A program made the translations under genes and the position numbers. 64,000 nucleotides of DNA from Gammaproteobacteria bacterium (GTDB lineage: Bacteria; Pseudomonadota; Gammaproteobacteria; Enterobacterales; Kangiellaceae). A model generated the notes under the pieces. That model was not told the DNA's origin and ran no database searches. It was given only the letters and a program-made list of their open reading frames with translations. Of this stretch, positions 17,513 through 26,631 are shown piece by piece. Within the stretch, counting starts at the first letter, position 1. Each line of letters starts with the position of its first letter. The stretch is taken from positions 62,001 through 126,000 of the forward strand of contig JABXHY010000024.1 of NCBI GenBank assembly GCA_013373375.1, read 5' to 3'.

Positions 17513-18994
17513 CTAGTCTAACTTATCCTTCAACCAACGTGATAATCCGAAGAAAATGATCGGTATGCCAATAACCAGTGACCAAAAAATTATTTTCGCG
17601 GTCGGTGGTATCGAATTGTCAAATAACGCATCCATTATCGAAATGCCGGATAAGTCAGCTAACAACACCAAAGCAGCAAACATTGAGCCCATTAGTTTAA
17701 TATTACCTAAAGAGCGCTGATTTTTTTCTGCAATGTGATCCGCGATAAAACTTTCTATTTCCGCAACGTCAGTTGAAATGTCATTGAGCAGTGCTGCAAT
17801 ACCAAGGCGATCTTTCAGATGGTTATAAAATTCATTATGTTGAGTAATACCACTTAAATGTGAAAATCGATTGTTGAGTCTAAAGTTATAAAGTTTTGTT
17901 CTGTATTTTCGTAGTTGTTCAAAGTCTTGGTCGCTGGGATCTCTCATATCGACACTTAGATTGGCACCTTGACTCATTTGCTGTAAAAACAAATATTCAC
18001 TGTAGGCAATTGCTGTGATCGGTTGATAGGCACGTGCGATAGCAGTGGTTAGAAAGTTATCCAATGCGGTAGACTGTTCTGGCGGAGCAGCAATTATTGA
18101 GGCAACGCCTTCTAAACTATGGTAATGACAAATATTGTCAAAGGGTTGGTAATAATCGTTTTCAACTCTCACTGAGTTAGGTAGATAGGCATCAGTATAA
18201 TGTCGAGCAATACGAAAACATTGTTGTTTAATTTGTTCATCGTCCATTGATTCATCACATTGTATACTGGTGTATGTGAAAATGGACTGCCAATTCCCAA
18301 ACTTTGAAATTAAACCTTCGTCAAGCCAGGGAAGTAGAGCATGAGCGATTTGTCTTAATCCTTTTACAGAGCAATTGGATTCCGGCCATACGAGTGTCGC
18401 TAATTGTTTATTGTCTCGATTACGATGCAACCGATAATTCAATTCGGCAATCGCTTCAAATGTTTCTACCTGATTCTTTTTAGATTTGTCTGGCTCAGAA
18501 TAGTTAATATCCAATAATAATATTCCAACACCCGTATTGATATGCAAAATCCAAGCATCTTGTATTGAAACTGGCCATTGCTCAGATTCGTAAGGCGCCG
18601 CTATAGATTTTTTTGCCAACCTCACTTTTGCAGCATTGGAAAGTTCGCAGCGCAAACCTTTCCCGGGTGAACCTGGTGAACCTCCATTAATGATGTGACG
18701 AGCATCTGCTGATATTTTTAACGCATTAAAGCCGAAAAAAGCTGTTTCCTGGTTTTTATCTCGTCCATTTAAAATCTGACCGACGTGATCATTAAATCTG
18801 GGATCAACGTTGAACTTTTCTCGCGTCCATATTGGGTTTGTGGGAAGAGGTTTACTAACCAAGTCTTCTCGTCCAATAGATTGTGTTAATGATTGCAACG
18901 ATAGTGACTGAAGTCGTTCATAGTAATTTTCCAACTCTTGTTTTTTACTAAGAGAAAAATTAAATGGAAAGAAGTACCGAACCTGATGCTGCAT
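17513..18994 (-). CDS. Membrane protein with CorA-like topology, unknown N-terminal domain
   Basis: A 493-residue protein: about 430 cytoplasmic residues, including a long helical stretch (about 385-430), then two hydrophobic helices at the extreme C-terminus (about 432-450 and 467-487) and a short basic tail. This is the layout of CorA-type channels, but the GMN motif is absent. The N-terminal part has an alpha/beta look ('DAWILHINTGVGILLLDINYSE') and matches nothing I recognise. It is the first gene of the operon with the SLOG and TRAFs-binding proteins. In such nucleotide-signal systems the membrane protein is often the effector; that role is inference here. Confidence 0.55.
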   Translation of the reverse strand: MQHQVRYFFPFNFSLSKKQELENYYERLQSLSLQSLTQSIGREDLVSKPLPTNPIWTREKFNVDPRFNDHVGQILNGRDKNQETAFFGFNALKISADARHIINGGSPGSPGKGLRCELSNAAKVRLAKKSIAAPYESEQWPVSIQDAWILHINTGVGILLLDINYSEPDKSKKNQVETFEAIAELNYRLHRNRDNKQLATLVWPESNCSVKGLRQIAHALLPWLDEGLISKFGNWQSIFTYTSIQCDESMDDEQIKQQCFRIARHYTDAYLPNSVRVENDYYQPFDNICHYHSLEGVASIIAAPPEQSTALDNFLTTAIARAYQPITAIAYSEYLFLQQMSQGANLSVDMRDPSDQDFEQLRKYRTKLYNFRLNNRFSHLSGITQHNEFYNHLKDRLGIAALLNDISTDVAEIESFIADHIAEKNQRSLGNIKLMGSMFAALVLLADLSGISIMDALFDNSIPPTAKIIFWSLVIGIPIIFFGLSRWLKDKLD

Positions 18995-19095
18995 ATCAGA
19001 GGGGCTCCAGCTTTTAATATGTGCGAGATTGAGCTATAACAATAACCTATAATTTCAAACAAATACAATAATATAGCAGCGGCGGGGAAATACAG

Positions 19096-20865
19096 ATGAC
19101 GATAAAAATAACCAATAAACTTGGCCCTATGAAGGAGCAAACCTATCTATTCGAAGGAAAAAAGGAAGTTGCGGTTGGACGAGACCCCGAACAATGCGAG
19201 ATACTTTATCCACCTGATTTTAAAACCGTTGGCCGAAAACATTTAGCGATAGTCGAAGATGCTGGCCGTTATGAAATTCGTGTCAATAAACAAAATCCAG
19301 TATTTATAAACGGTGAGAGAGCACAAGATGATATGGAGCTGCCTGATCGGGCTCTGATCGCGTTAGGCACCAAAGAAGGGCCTGCATTTTTAGTGGAGCG
19401 AATTGCCAATGACGCTTTACCTGAAACGCAAGACTATGGTGAAGAGGAAGAAATCCATACGACGGTTAGCAAAAGCCGTACTTGGTTGAAAGTAGCATTG
19501 ATGTTGATTGTCGTGACGGCTGGCTACTTTGGCTTTAATGCATGGCAAACTCAGCAGCAAATTAAACAAATCGATGAGCAAGCTGGCGCCGCAATAGAAG
19601 CATTGTATGAGTCTATCGATAGTGACATTGGAAAGCTCGCAGCTTCTTTACAAGAGTCAGTGTATCTTGTGCTACTGAAGAGTGACGCAGGTGAAACGGC
19701 TATGGGAACCGCTTGGGTTGCCAAGTCTGGTGTTTTAGCAACCAACTCGCATGTCGCGCAACTTTTTTATGACATCCAGAAAGAGCCTGGAATAAGTTTT
19801 GTGGTGCGCTCTACTGTTAAGCCATACAAAGAGTTTAAGATTAACAAAGTTGCGATGCACCCTGGGTACGACGCTTTTGCTAAGATGTGGTCAAAGAAAA
19901 ATCCTCAAACCGTCGAAGCAAGTGGTAAGGTGACTCAAATTAAGTTCATTCCAGCCTATGATGTTGCTTTACTATTTCCTGAAACGACCGATGGATTAGC
20001 CAAGCCATTTAAGTTAGCTTCTGAGCAAACATTAAGAGAGTTATCGAGCGGTGAACAGGTTGCTTACATTGGTTTTCCGATGGAGGGTATGGTGCAACAA
20101 GCTAATATAGAGCCAACTCCTCAAATTCAGGTCGCCAACATAACGTCTATTACGGACTTTTTCCGTGGTCAACCTTATTATGGGAGTGCACAAATGATTC
20201 AGCATTCTCTTCCCGCGACAGGTGGAGCAAGTGGGTCACCTATAATCAATAAGAAAGGCGAAGTAATTGCACTATTGAATGCCGGTAATGTTATAAACGT
20301 AAATTCGAATGGAGAGCGAGTACCTAACGCTGTGGCAATTAATTTTGCTCAACGAGTTGACCTTTTGGATCCTTTGCTCGAATCAGGTGATAATTTTTCA
20401 ATCGCCAATTTGGAAGAGCAGTGGGAAGAAGGTTTTAAACGGTTTAGTGATCAAGAACAGGTTAATAAAGCAGTATCAACCCAAGTAAAAAATAATATTG
20501 TTAAAGGGTGGATGAAGTATCATGGTGTGAAAGGCCAGCCTGAGTTGATTGAAGAATCTTCTTTTTCTATTTCGAATGCAAATAAAATCAACAACTTTCC
20601 TGCTTACCTGAAATCTTTTACCACCAAAAAGAAAGGGCGCTATTTAGTTTTGGCAATTGCTGAGAATAATAAAAATGTCGACATGTTTGTTGCTAAGGTT
20701 TCAGGATCGAGTTTGAATGAAGTTGGAAGAAATACTAAAAAAGACTTTTATCCTTACGTCGATAATGTGCTTCCAGCAAACGCAAAATATAATGTCTACT
20801 TGGTTACGTCTGGTCTAAAAACTTCTGAAGTCGTAAAGGGAAGTTATTGGGTGTATCGAATATAA
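19096..20865 (+). CDS. FHA domain - transmembrane - trypsin-like serine protease
   Basis: A 589-residue protein in three parts. An N-terminal FHA domain (about 1-115: AVGRDPEQCE, then VGRKHL, NPVFINGERAQDD) is followed by one helix (about 133-151, LKVALMLIVVTAGYFGF) and a periplasmic trypsin-like domain with His219 (TNSHVAQ), Asp289 (YDVALL) and Ser379 (GGASGSP). A C-terminal domain (about 450-589) ends in beta strands. FHA domains bind phosphothreonine; here the usual Ser before R-x-H is Gly. GGGGAAAT precedes the ATG. It is divergent from the SLOG operon across 101 bases. It could read phosphorylation by the kinase at 13339. Confidence 0.85.
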   Translation: MTIKITNKLGPMKEQTYLFEGKKEVAVGRDPEQCEILYPPDFKTVGRKHLAIVEDAGRYEIRVNKQNPVFINGERAQDDMELPDRALIALGTKEGPAFLVERIANDALPETQDYGEEEEIHTTVSKSRTWLKVALMLIVVTAGYFGFNAWQTQQQIKQIDEQAGAAIEALYESIDSDIGKLAASLQESVYLVLLKSDAGETAMGTAWVAKSGVLATNSHVAQLFYDIQKEPGISFVVRSTVKPYKEFKINKVAMHPGYDAFAKMWSKKNPQTVEASGKVTQIKFIPAYDVALLFPETTDGLAKPFKLASEQTLRELSSGEQVAYIGFPMEGMVQQANIEPTPQIQVANITSITDFFRGQPYYGSAQMIQHSLPATGGASGSPIINKKGEVIALLNAGNVINVNSNGERVPNAVAINFAQRVDLLDPLLESGDNFSIANLEEQWEEGFKRFSDQEQVNKAVSTQVKNNIVKGWMKYHGVKGQPELIEESSFSISNANKINNFPAYLKSFTTKKKGRYLVLAIAENNKNVDMFVAKVSGSSLNEVGRNTKKDFYPYVDNVLPANAKYNVYLVTSGLKTSEVVKGSYWVYRI

Positions 20866-20996
20866 GCGAAAAGCAATCCATTTTGCGAAGCTATATACCT
20901 GCATGCCTCGCAAAATGGCTTTAATGGAAGTCGGCACAATTAACTGTCGAAATAAAATAGAAGAACAGAAGATCATCTAACATTGCAGATTACCTT

Positions 20997-21623
20997 ATGA
21001 ATGCATCTGATAAACATTGGAGCAACATTTACACAAATACGCCCATGAATCGTTTAGGATGGTATGAAGAGAGCCCTAAAGTAATTCTTGAGCAAATTGG
21101 GAAGCTCGACCTTAAAGATGGCGCAAACATATTTATCCCAGGCGTAGGGCTGTCATCGATAGCTAAAACGTTAACTGATAATGGTTTTACCGTCGAGACT
21201 ACCGATATTAGTAGTTCCGCAGTTGATGAATTTCGACGCATGTATCCAGAGTTGGCGAATAATATTTACCAACACAATATTACCGAGCCATTAAATAAAG
21301 TTGACTATTTTGACTTATGGATTGACCGCGCTGTTCTTCATTTTTTACTTAGTGATCAAGCTATACAATCTTATTTAGAAAACATGAATCGAGCTTTGAA
21401 AATTGGAGGCTACATTGTATTGGCACAATTTGCTATTTCTGGAGCCGAAAAATGTGCTGGTTTACCGGTAAAGCGATATTCTCCAGAGTCATTAAGCGAT
21501 CTATTGTCGGCTAAATATTTGTCGGCTAAATATTTACCAGTTCACACAAGCGAATTTACTTTTTTTAATCCAGCAGGTGAAGCAAAGCCCTATACACTTG
21601 GTATTTTTCAAAGAGTAAGTTAA
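20997..21623 (+). CDS. Class I SAM-dependent methyltransferase
   Basis: A 208-residue cytosolic methyltransferase beginning HWSNIYTNTPMNRLGWYEESP, the opening seen in a methyltransferase group that includes lysine methyltransferases of the CSKMT type. Motif I is FIPGVGLSSIA, with an unusual Pro in place of the common acidic residue before G-x-G. The acidic ribose-binding residue is in VETTDIS, and motif IV is YFDLWIDRAVLHFL. The substrate is unknown. Residues around 171-180 contain a duplicated SAKYL from a 15-bp tandem repeat. It lies 131 bases after the FHA protease; membership of that system is uncertain. Confidence 0.8.
   Translation: MNASDKHWSNIYTNTPMNRLGWYEESPKVILEQIGKLDLKDGANIFIPGVGLSSIAKTLTDNGFTVETTDISSSAVDEFRRMYPELANNIYQHNITEPLNKVDYFDLWIDRAVLHFLLSDQAIQSYLENMNRALKIGGYIVLAQFAISGAEKCAGLPVKRYSPESLSDLLSAKYLSAKYLPVHTSEFTFFNPAGEAKPYTLGIFQRVS
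21504..21533 (+). repeat. 15-bp in-frame tandem duplication inside the methyltransferase gene
   Basis: TTGTCGGCTAAATAT occurs twice back to back (21504-21518, 21519-21533), giving two copies of S-A-K-Y-L without shifting the frame. The identity is perfect, so the duplication looks recent. Confidence 0.9.
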
Positions 21624-21663
21624 TCGAAGCTTTTCAATTCTTTATTTTAGGTACTCTACTATT

Positions 21664-22416
21664 TTAAAGGCTAGCAATGTCTTTTTGTGTTCTTTCAGAT
21701 ATAAGATACAAACTTATTGAATGTTTTTGTTCGATCATCTGCAGATAATCATCAGCAGATGTTTGAGACTGAAAGCTACCAATAATCACTCGATAAATGG
21801 CAGAGCCATTTTTATTCAAGTCACTCATTATTGCAGCTGGAATTTTTCTGAAGTTCAGATTTGTTCGAAATTTATTCGCGTTTATTGGATCGCTAAACGC
21901 ACCAGCTTGAACTAAATAGGTATCTGATACTGCTGCTGTTATTGTTTGAGTTTCTGACCTGTTGTACTCAATCTGTTCTACGGTGTCTATCGCTTCAGGG
22001 CTTTTAATATCAAAGCGATTGTTGTGACGAGAATTATGATCGGAAACTGAAGCTGTCGCTAAGGATTTATCCGGTTCTTCAGCATTACGATTATCAGGCT
22101 CAGCTTGATTTTTTGATTTAACCAATTTAGTTGAAGCAAGCCTCTTCATTGAAGACGTTTGATCAGCTGGAGCAATTTTATCTGAGACACCTTTATCTGA
22201 AACACGGTAGCGCTCTGGCAGTGTTTTAACATCAGCTAATTCGTGCTGTCGCACAGATGATGCTTCGATCTTTATCGAATCATTCGGTATTATTGAATAG
22301 CTTGGACTACTAATAGAAGACAACAAAAAACCGGCTGCAAAACTCACGACTGGAGCCACCGCTGCTACGGCCAGCATTATTTTTAATTCGCTTTTGTTAA
22401 ATTGTAAGGTATCCAT
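21664..22416 (-). CDS. SPOR-domain membrane protein
   Basis: A 250-residue bitopic protein. A short cytoplasmic N-terminus and one helix (about 13-34, IMLAVAAVAPVVSFAAGFLL) are followed by a polar disordered linker (about 40-165) and a C-terminal SPOR domain (about 168-240: YLVQAGAFSDPINANKFRTNL, then YRVIIGSFQSQTSADDYLQMI). SPOR domains bind denuded septal peptidoglycan glycans, so it probably localises to division sites. GAGAGATGCC supports the ATG at 22416. It is convergent with the methyltransferase. Confidence 0.88.
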   Translation of the reverse strand: MDTLQFNKSELKIMLAVAAVAPVVSFAAGFLLSSISSPSYSIIPNDSIKIEASSVRQHELADVKTLPERYRVSDKGVSDKIAPADQTSSMKRLASTKLVKSKNQAEPDNRNAEEPDKSLATASVSDHNSRHNNRFDIKSPEAIDTVEQIEYNRSETQTITAAVSDTYLVQAGAFSDPINANKFRTNLNFRKIPAAIMSDLNKNGSAIYRVIIGSFQSQTSADDYLQMIEQKHSISLYLISERTQKDIASL

Positions 22417-22534
22417 GGCATCTCTCTTAAAACGTCAAAAATATGGCGTCAAAATTATGTTGCTATGAGTGATGCTTAAAATGTGCCAATTATGATAATT
22501 CTTACAAAGAATATAGAGATAAAATTGAATATGA

Positions 22535-22564
22535 GATAAAAAAGCATCCAAATTAGGATGCTTT
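22535..22564 (-). terminator. Intrinsic terminator after the histidine-kinase-like gene
   Basis: A hairpin with arms AAAGCATCC / GGATGCTTT (22541-22549, 22556-22564) and loop AAATTA. On the minus strand it is followed by a T-run. It lies about 40 bases after the stop of the gene at 22602, between it and the SPOR gene promoter. Confidence 0.85.
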
Positions 22565-22601
22565 TTTTATTAAATATTAGTTAAGCTTTACGATTGCAGA
22601 G

Positions 22602-24323
22602 TTATATCCGTATTGTAAACCAAAACTCTGAGCCTTCATTAAGCTCGCTACTTACGCCAATTTCGCCGCCCATTAGCTCAGAAAGTTTTTTCGATACAAT
22701 CAATCGAAGCCGTCCTGCAAACGAGCTATTGTTCAGTTTAGTCTCTCGCTCCAATGAATCGAAAAGACCTGCTTGAGCCTCTGGTGGAATGCCAACTCCA
22801 GTATCTTTAATTCTAAAGCGTAAATAGTTCTCCTCACCTTGTGAAAACACTTCCGTTTCTACGTTAACACTTCCTGATTTTGTAAATCGAATAGCATTAC
22901 CAATAAGATTCTTTAATATTTGTTTTATTCTTTTGGAATCTGTATTGATTGACTCAGGAACATCTGGCGCCATCTTTGAAGTTAAATTAAGTGACTTTGC
23001 TTTTGCATGAGGCTCGTATTCAGAGATGGTTTCTTTAACTAATTTTTTAATATTAAAGTTACTCTTATGTAGCTTTAAAAGTTCAGCATCGAGCTTAGAA
23101 AAATCGAGAATATTATTTAAGTTATTAATCAGTGTGTTTGAAGAACGTCTGGCAATGCTTAATAATTCTTTTGGCTCATCGCTGAGGCTGTACTCACTCA
23201 AAAGGTGAAGCATACTGGTGAGAGTTTTCATGGGAGTGGTTATTTCATCACCCATTCTGGATAAAAACTCTGATTTGGTTTTTGGCGCCAATACGGCACT
23301 ATCTCGCTCTTGTTTTAATGCCGATTTTTGCTCTGCGTAGTCCTTTTTTAGTTGTTCATTCTGTTTCAGTTTTAACTCCATTTGTTTATTTTGATGGATT
23401 TGCTGATAAACAACTTCGGTAATCTTCTGTTGCAGTTCTAACCAATCTTTCGGTAACTCCAGCTCTTTTAAATTATTAACCACTTGGTGCGGTGAGTTTG
23501 CATCAATTAATGCGAGTCTAAATTTATTTTTAATTCTTTGGTAATTGAATAACAAAAAGGCACTTAGACCCATCAATAACACTAGTAGAAATATAATCGC
23601 ACCTACATAGAGCGTGAGTTGATTGGACGATTCTGGAATAGCCATGTAGCTTGGTGGAGTAACGGATATTACTATTTTAGTTGATTGTGATATTGGAAAT
23701 GAGGTCGTTTTGGTATAACTATTATCGGCGTAATTATCAGTTGTCAGAGTGTTACCATCGAAGCTCAATTTTAGTTCGCTGTTTGTATGTTTGGATAGTT
23801 TATCGATTAATGCTTTATCGAGAACCAAAAGATTAAAAAATAATCCAGTCAGCTCTCGCTCGACCAAGATTGGGTTAGAAAAAATCAGAGCACTTTTGCC
23901 TTGGTACTTGCCAAGTTTTGTTTGATTTCGAGGTGACTTGACTTGGTCGAGAATTATTGACTCTAGGTCAGAGTAATTTCCCATAGGCAATGTTTTGTTT
24001 TTGGCGTAAAGCGTTTGTGTTGAGATGCTGTAAATTAATACAACTTGATGGGCATCATTGGTGACATTGGCCAGTTGCGCAATAGGTTCTAAGTTGCTTT
24101 CTTCTGTTGCTATGCTCAAGTTCATTAGCTTTTGATTAGTTTCGCCAAACTTCTCAAAAATGTTATTGATTTTATTTATTGCCTGATTTGTGTGCTGAGT
24201 TATTACAGGATTAATAGTGTTCGGGGCAATTAAGGCACTTTGTTGGTAACTTAACCAAGAAAGGGCGATAACAGCAGAGCTAACTATGATAATTAAGCTG
24301 AGTAGCTTTACTTTTAATGACAT
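22602..24323 (-). CDS. Degenerate membrane histidine kinase (H-box His replaced by Asp)
   Basis: A 573-residue protein with two membrane helices (about 8-28 and 228-252) flanking a periplasmic sensor, then a coiled coil (about 290-340), a HisKA-like dimerisation region and an HATPase-like C-terminus. The H-box reads FLSRMGDEITTP where kinases have S-H-E-I-R-T-P; Asp359 occupies the His position. The N-box (NLIGNAIRFT) and G1 (DTGVGIP) are present, but the G2 box (G-x-G-L-G-L) is replaced by SSFAGRLRLIVSKKL. It is therefore probably a pseudokinase or allosteric partner. It is an orphan gene with no response regulator beside it. Confidence 0.85.
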   Translation of the reverse strand: MSLKVKLLSLIIIVSSAVIALSWLSYQQSALIAPNTINPVITQHTNQAINKINNIFEKFGETNQKLMNLSIATEESNLEPIAQLANVTNDAHQVVLIYSISTQTLYAKNKTLPMGNYSDLESIILDQVKSPRNQTKLGKYQGKSALIFSNPILVERELTGLFFNLLVLDKALIDKLSKHTNSELKLSFDGNTLTTDNYADNSYTKTTSFPISQSTKIVISVTPPSYMAIPESSNQLTLYVGAIIFLLVLLMGLSAFLLFNYQRIKNKFRLALIDANSPHQVVNNLKELELPKDWLELQQKITEVVYQQIHQNKQMELKLKQNEQLKKDYAEQKSALKQERDSAVLAPKTKSEFLSRMGDEITTPMKTLTSMLHLLSEYSLSDEPKELLSIARRSSNTLINNLNNILDFSKLDAELLKLHKSNFNIKKLVKETISEYEPHAKAKSLNLTSKMAPDVPESINTDSKRIKQILKNLIGNAIRFTKSGSVNVETEVFSQGEENYLRFRIKDTGVGIPPEAQAGLFDSLERETKLNNSSFAGRLRLIVSKKLSELMGGEIGVSSELNEGSEFWFTIRI

Positions 24324-24424
24324 AGTCCTTCCTCGAGGAGAATTGTTTACTGGTTTCAGAGCCGGAAGATTTTACGTGATATAACTTTAGCAAAATGTGA
24401 AAGAGTTCTCTTCAACCTTTCTGC

Positions 24425-25351
24425 TCAGTGGTGAATATTTGACAAATAATCGTGCAACTCGGTTAACAGAGGCATAGAAATTCCTGCTGTTTTTGCTTGA
24501 GTCAGCACATATCCAGATATCGCGTCCAACTCCATCGGTCGTTGGTTCATTCTGTCCTGCAACATAGAACTTTTGTTTTTGGCTGTAAGTGAAGCAATAT
24601 TGGACACGTTAGTTTGAATATTGTCCGCTATAGTTTGCTTACCTAACTGACCATACAGTTGTTCTAGTTCAAGAACGAGTTGCTTTAATTTTAGCAATAA
24701 ATCAGGATTTTTAATTAAATCTCCATTTGGGCATTGATATCGTGCCGTAAGAGTATTGATTACCGCGTTTACGGCTAGCTTTTCCCAAAGGTGGTCTTGA
24801 ATATTTTGGGTCCAGATAACGGGAGGCAGAGCGTTATTGAGAGCATCGATAAATGACGAAATGCCTGCCGTAGATTGACTATTGGTTGCTGGCCCCACTA
24901 ATGTTTTACCTGCTCCAGCGTAAGTGACACAGAAATCGGATGTTCGATTAGCGCCGTGTGTGTTCGATGCAAGAAATAACTTCGCTTCAGGTATCAGCTG
25001 CTTCGCTATTTCGAGGTTGCCCATACCATTTTGAAACAAGATAACTTGGCTGTTGGAATCGATCGCATGTTTAATTGAATTCAGTGCGGTTGATAATTGA
25101 TAACTTTTAACACACACCAATAGGATCTTGATCTTTTTCGTTTGTTCTGGCGACAGTTGTGCAATAGACTGAGTCTGAATTTGATCAACTTCATTATTTA
25201 TTAAGTTATTGAACTTCAGCTCGATTGAGTTTTCAACATTATCTAGTTGCTTAGATATGAAAGTTACAGGATAGTTAGCATTAAGCAAATGTCGGGCCCA
25301 AAGGCCACCAATTGCACCGCTTCCGCTGATATAGACAGTTTGATGTTGCAA
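24425..25351 (-). CDS. panE: 2-dehydropantoate 2-reductase (ketopantoate reductase)
   Basis: A 308-residue cytosolic NADPH enzyme reducing ketopantoate to pantoate for CoA synthesis. It has the N-terminal Rossmann loop ISGSGAIGG, VCVKSYQ with the catalytic-region Lys, and a C-terminal ApbA domain with LWEKLAVNAVINTLTA, the family's conserved K-x-x-x-N motif. The length is normal (about 300). It is divergent from the permease at 25382 with only 30 bases between starts, so their promoters overlap. Confidence 0.88.
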   Translation of the reverse strand: MQHQTVYISGSGAIGGLWARHLLNANYPVTFISKQLDNVENSIELKFNNLINNEVDQIQTQSIAQLSPEQTKKIKILLVCVKSYQLSTALNSIKHAIDSNSQVILFQNGMGNLEIAKQLIPEAKLFLASNTHGANRTSDFCVTYAGAGKTLVGPATNSQSTAGISSFIDALNNALPPVIWTQNIQDHLWEKLAVNAVINTLTARYQCPNGDLIKNPDLLLKLKQLVLELEQLYGQLGKQTIADNIQTNVSNIASLTAKNKSSMLQDRMNQRPMELDAISGYVLTQAKTAGISMPLLTELHDYLSNIHH

Positions 25352-25381
25352 GTATTTTAACCTTATAAAATTAGTAGCTCG

Positions 25382-26626
25382 ATGATAAAAGAAAAAAAAT
25401 CACTTAAACAAGCTTTATTAAATAAAAGAATGCTTGTTTGTATCTTAACTGGCTTCGCCTCAGGCTTACCCCTGTACTTACTCATCCAATTTGTTCCTGC
25501 ATGGTTAAGAGCAGGAGAAGTTGATCTCGGTACCATAGGTTTAATTAATTTAGTGATGTTCCCCTACACATGGAAGTTTGTTTGGTCACCGATAATGGAT
25601 CGCTATACCCCCCCATTTTTAGGACGTCGTCGAGGTTGGATGTTTATCACGCAGTTGGCGTTAATTGGTTTAATGTCATTATTAGCATTACTTGATCCTC
25701 AGAAAGACCTGACAACCATAGTGGTCGTGGTAAGTGGAATTGCTTTTTTTAGTGCTAGTCAGGATATAGTGATTGATGCGTACCGTAGAGAGTTATTACC
25801 TGATGATGAGCTGGGAGCTGGAAACGGCTTTTCCGCTCAAGCTTATCGAATTGCCTCTTTTGTACCAGGTTCTCTTGCCCTAATTTTAGCTGGAATAATT
25901 AACTGGGAAACCGCTCATCTAGTTATAGCTGCGTTTATGGGACTAGGGCTGGTCACGACTTTGTTTATCAGTGAGACGACTCTAAATATAGAAGCGCCTA
26001 AGACGATGAAAGAGGCGATCGTCGAGCCATTTAAAGAGTTTTTTACAAGAAATGGCACGCAACAGGCGATGTTAGTTTTGTTATTTCTGATTTTTTATAA
26101 GTTGGGTGACAGCATGGCAACCGCATTAGAAACGCCATTTTTTATGGACATGGGTTTCTCGCCGACTGAAATCGGTTCGATCGCTAAAATTTCGAAAACA
26201 ATTGGTGCCATTACGGGAACTATTTTGGGCGGCATTGTAATGGTAAAGCTCGGAATCAATCGATCGCTGTGGATTTTTGGCGGCTTTCAGATATTTTCGA
26301 TTCTCGGGTATGTCGCACTATCAATGGTTGGATATGACTATCTAACACTTGCTTTGGCGAGTGGTTTTGAATATTTCGGAGTAGGGCTAGGTACAGTTGC
26401 GCTGTTAGCCTTTATGGCAAAGTCGACGGATAAGCATTTTACAGCGACGCAATTTGCGTTGTTATCAAGTATTGCGGTTATTCCGAGAACTTTTGTTAGT
26501 GCGACGACAGGATTTTTAATAGAGTCTCTCGGTTATACGATGTTCTTTTTAATTTGTTTTGTTTGTGCGATACCCGGAATGCTAATGTTATTCAAAATTG
26601 CGCCATGGAATCAAAAGGTTGATTGA
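25382..26626 (+). CDS. MFS transporter, AmpG-like permease
   Basis: A 414-residue inner-membrane protein with about 12 helices. It opens with TGFASGLPLYLLIQFVPAWLR and contains WKFVWSPIMDRYTPP, GRRRGW and SASQDIVIDAYRREL, close to the AmpG signature. AmpG imports GlcNAc-anhydroMur-peptides for cell-wall recycling, so this is the likely role. yajG, next to ampG in E. coli, lies 3 kb away. AmpG paralogues with other substrates exist, so I leave the symbol out. It is convergent with the ABC-2 permease, 5 bases apart. Confidence 0.82.
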   Translation: MIKEKKSLKQALLNKRMLVCILTGFASGLPLYLLIQFVPAWLRAGEVDLGTIGLINLVMFPYTWKFVWSPIMDRYTPPFLGRRRGWMFITQLALIGLMSLLALLDPQKDLTTIVVVVSGIAFFSASQDIVIDAYRRELLPDDELGAGNGFSAQAYRIASFVPGSLALILAGIINWETAHLVIAAFMGLGLVTTLFISETTLNIEAPKTMKEAIVEPFKEFFTRNGTQQAMLVLLFLIFYKLGDSMATALETPFFMDMGFSPTEIGSIAKISKTIGAITGTILGGIVMVKLGINRSLWIFGGFQIFSILGYVALSMVGYDYLTLALASGFEYFGVGLGTVALLAFMAKSTDKHFTATQFALLSSIAVIPRTFVSATTGFLIESLGYTMFFLICFVCAIPGMLMLFKIAPWNQKVD

Positions 26627-26631
26627 ACGGT

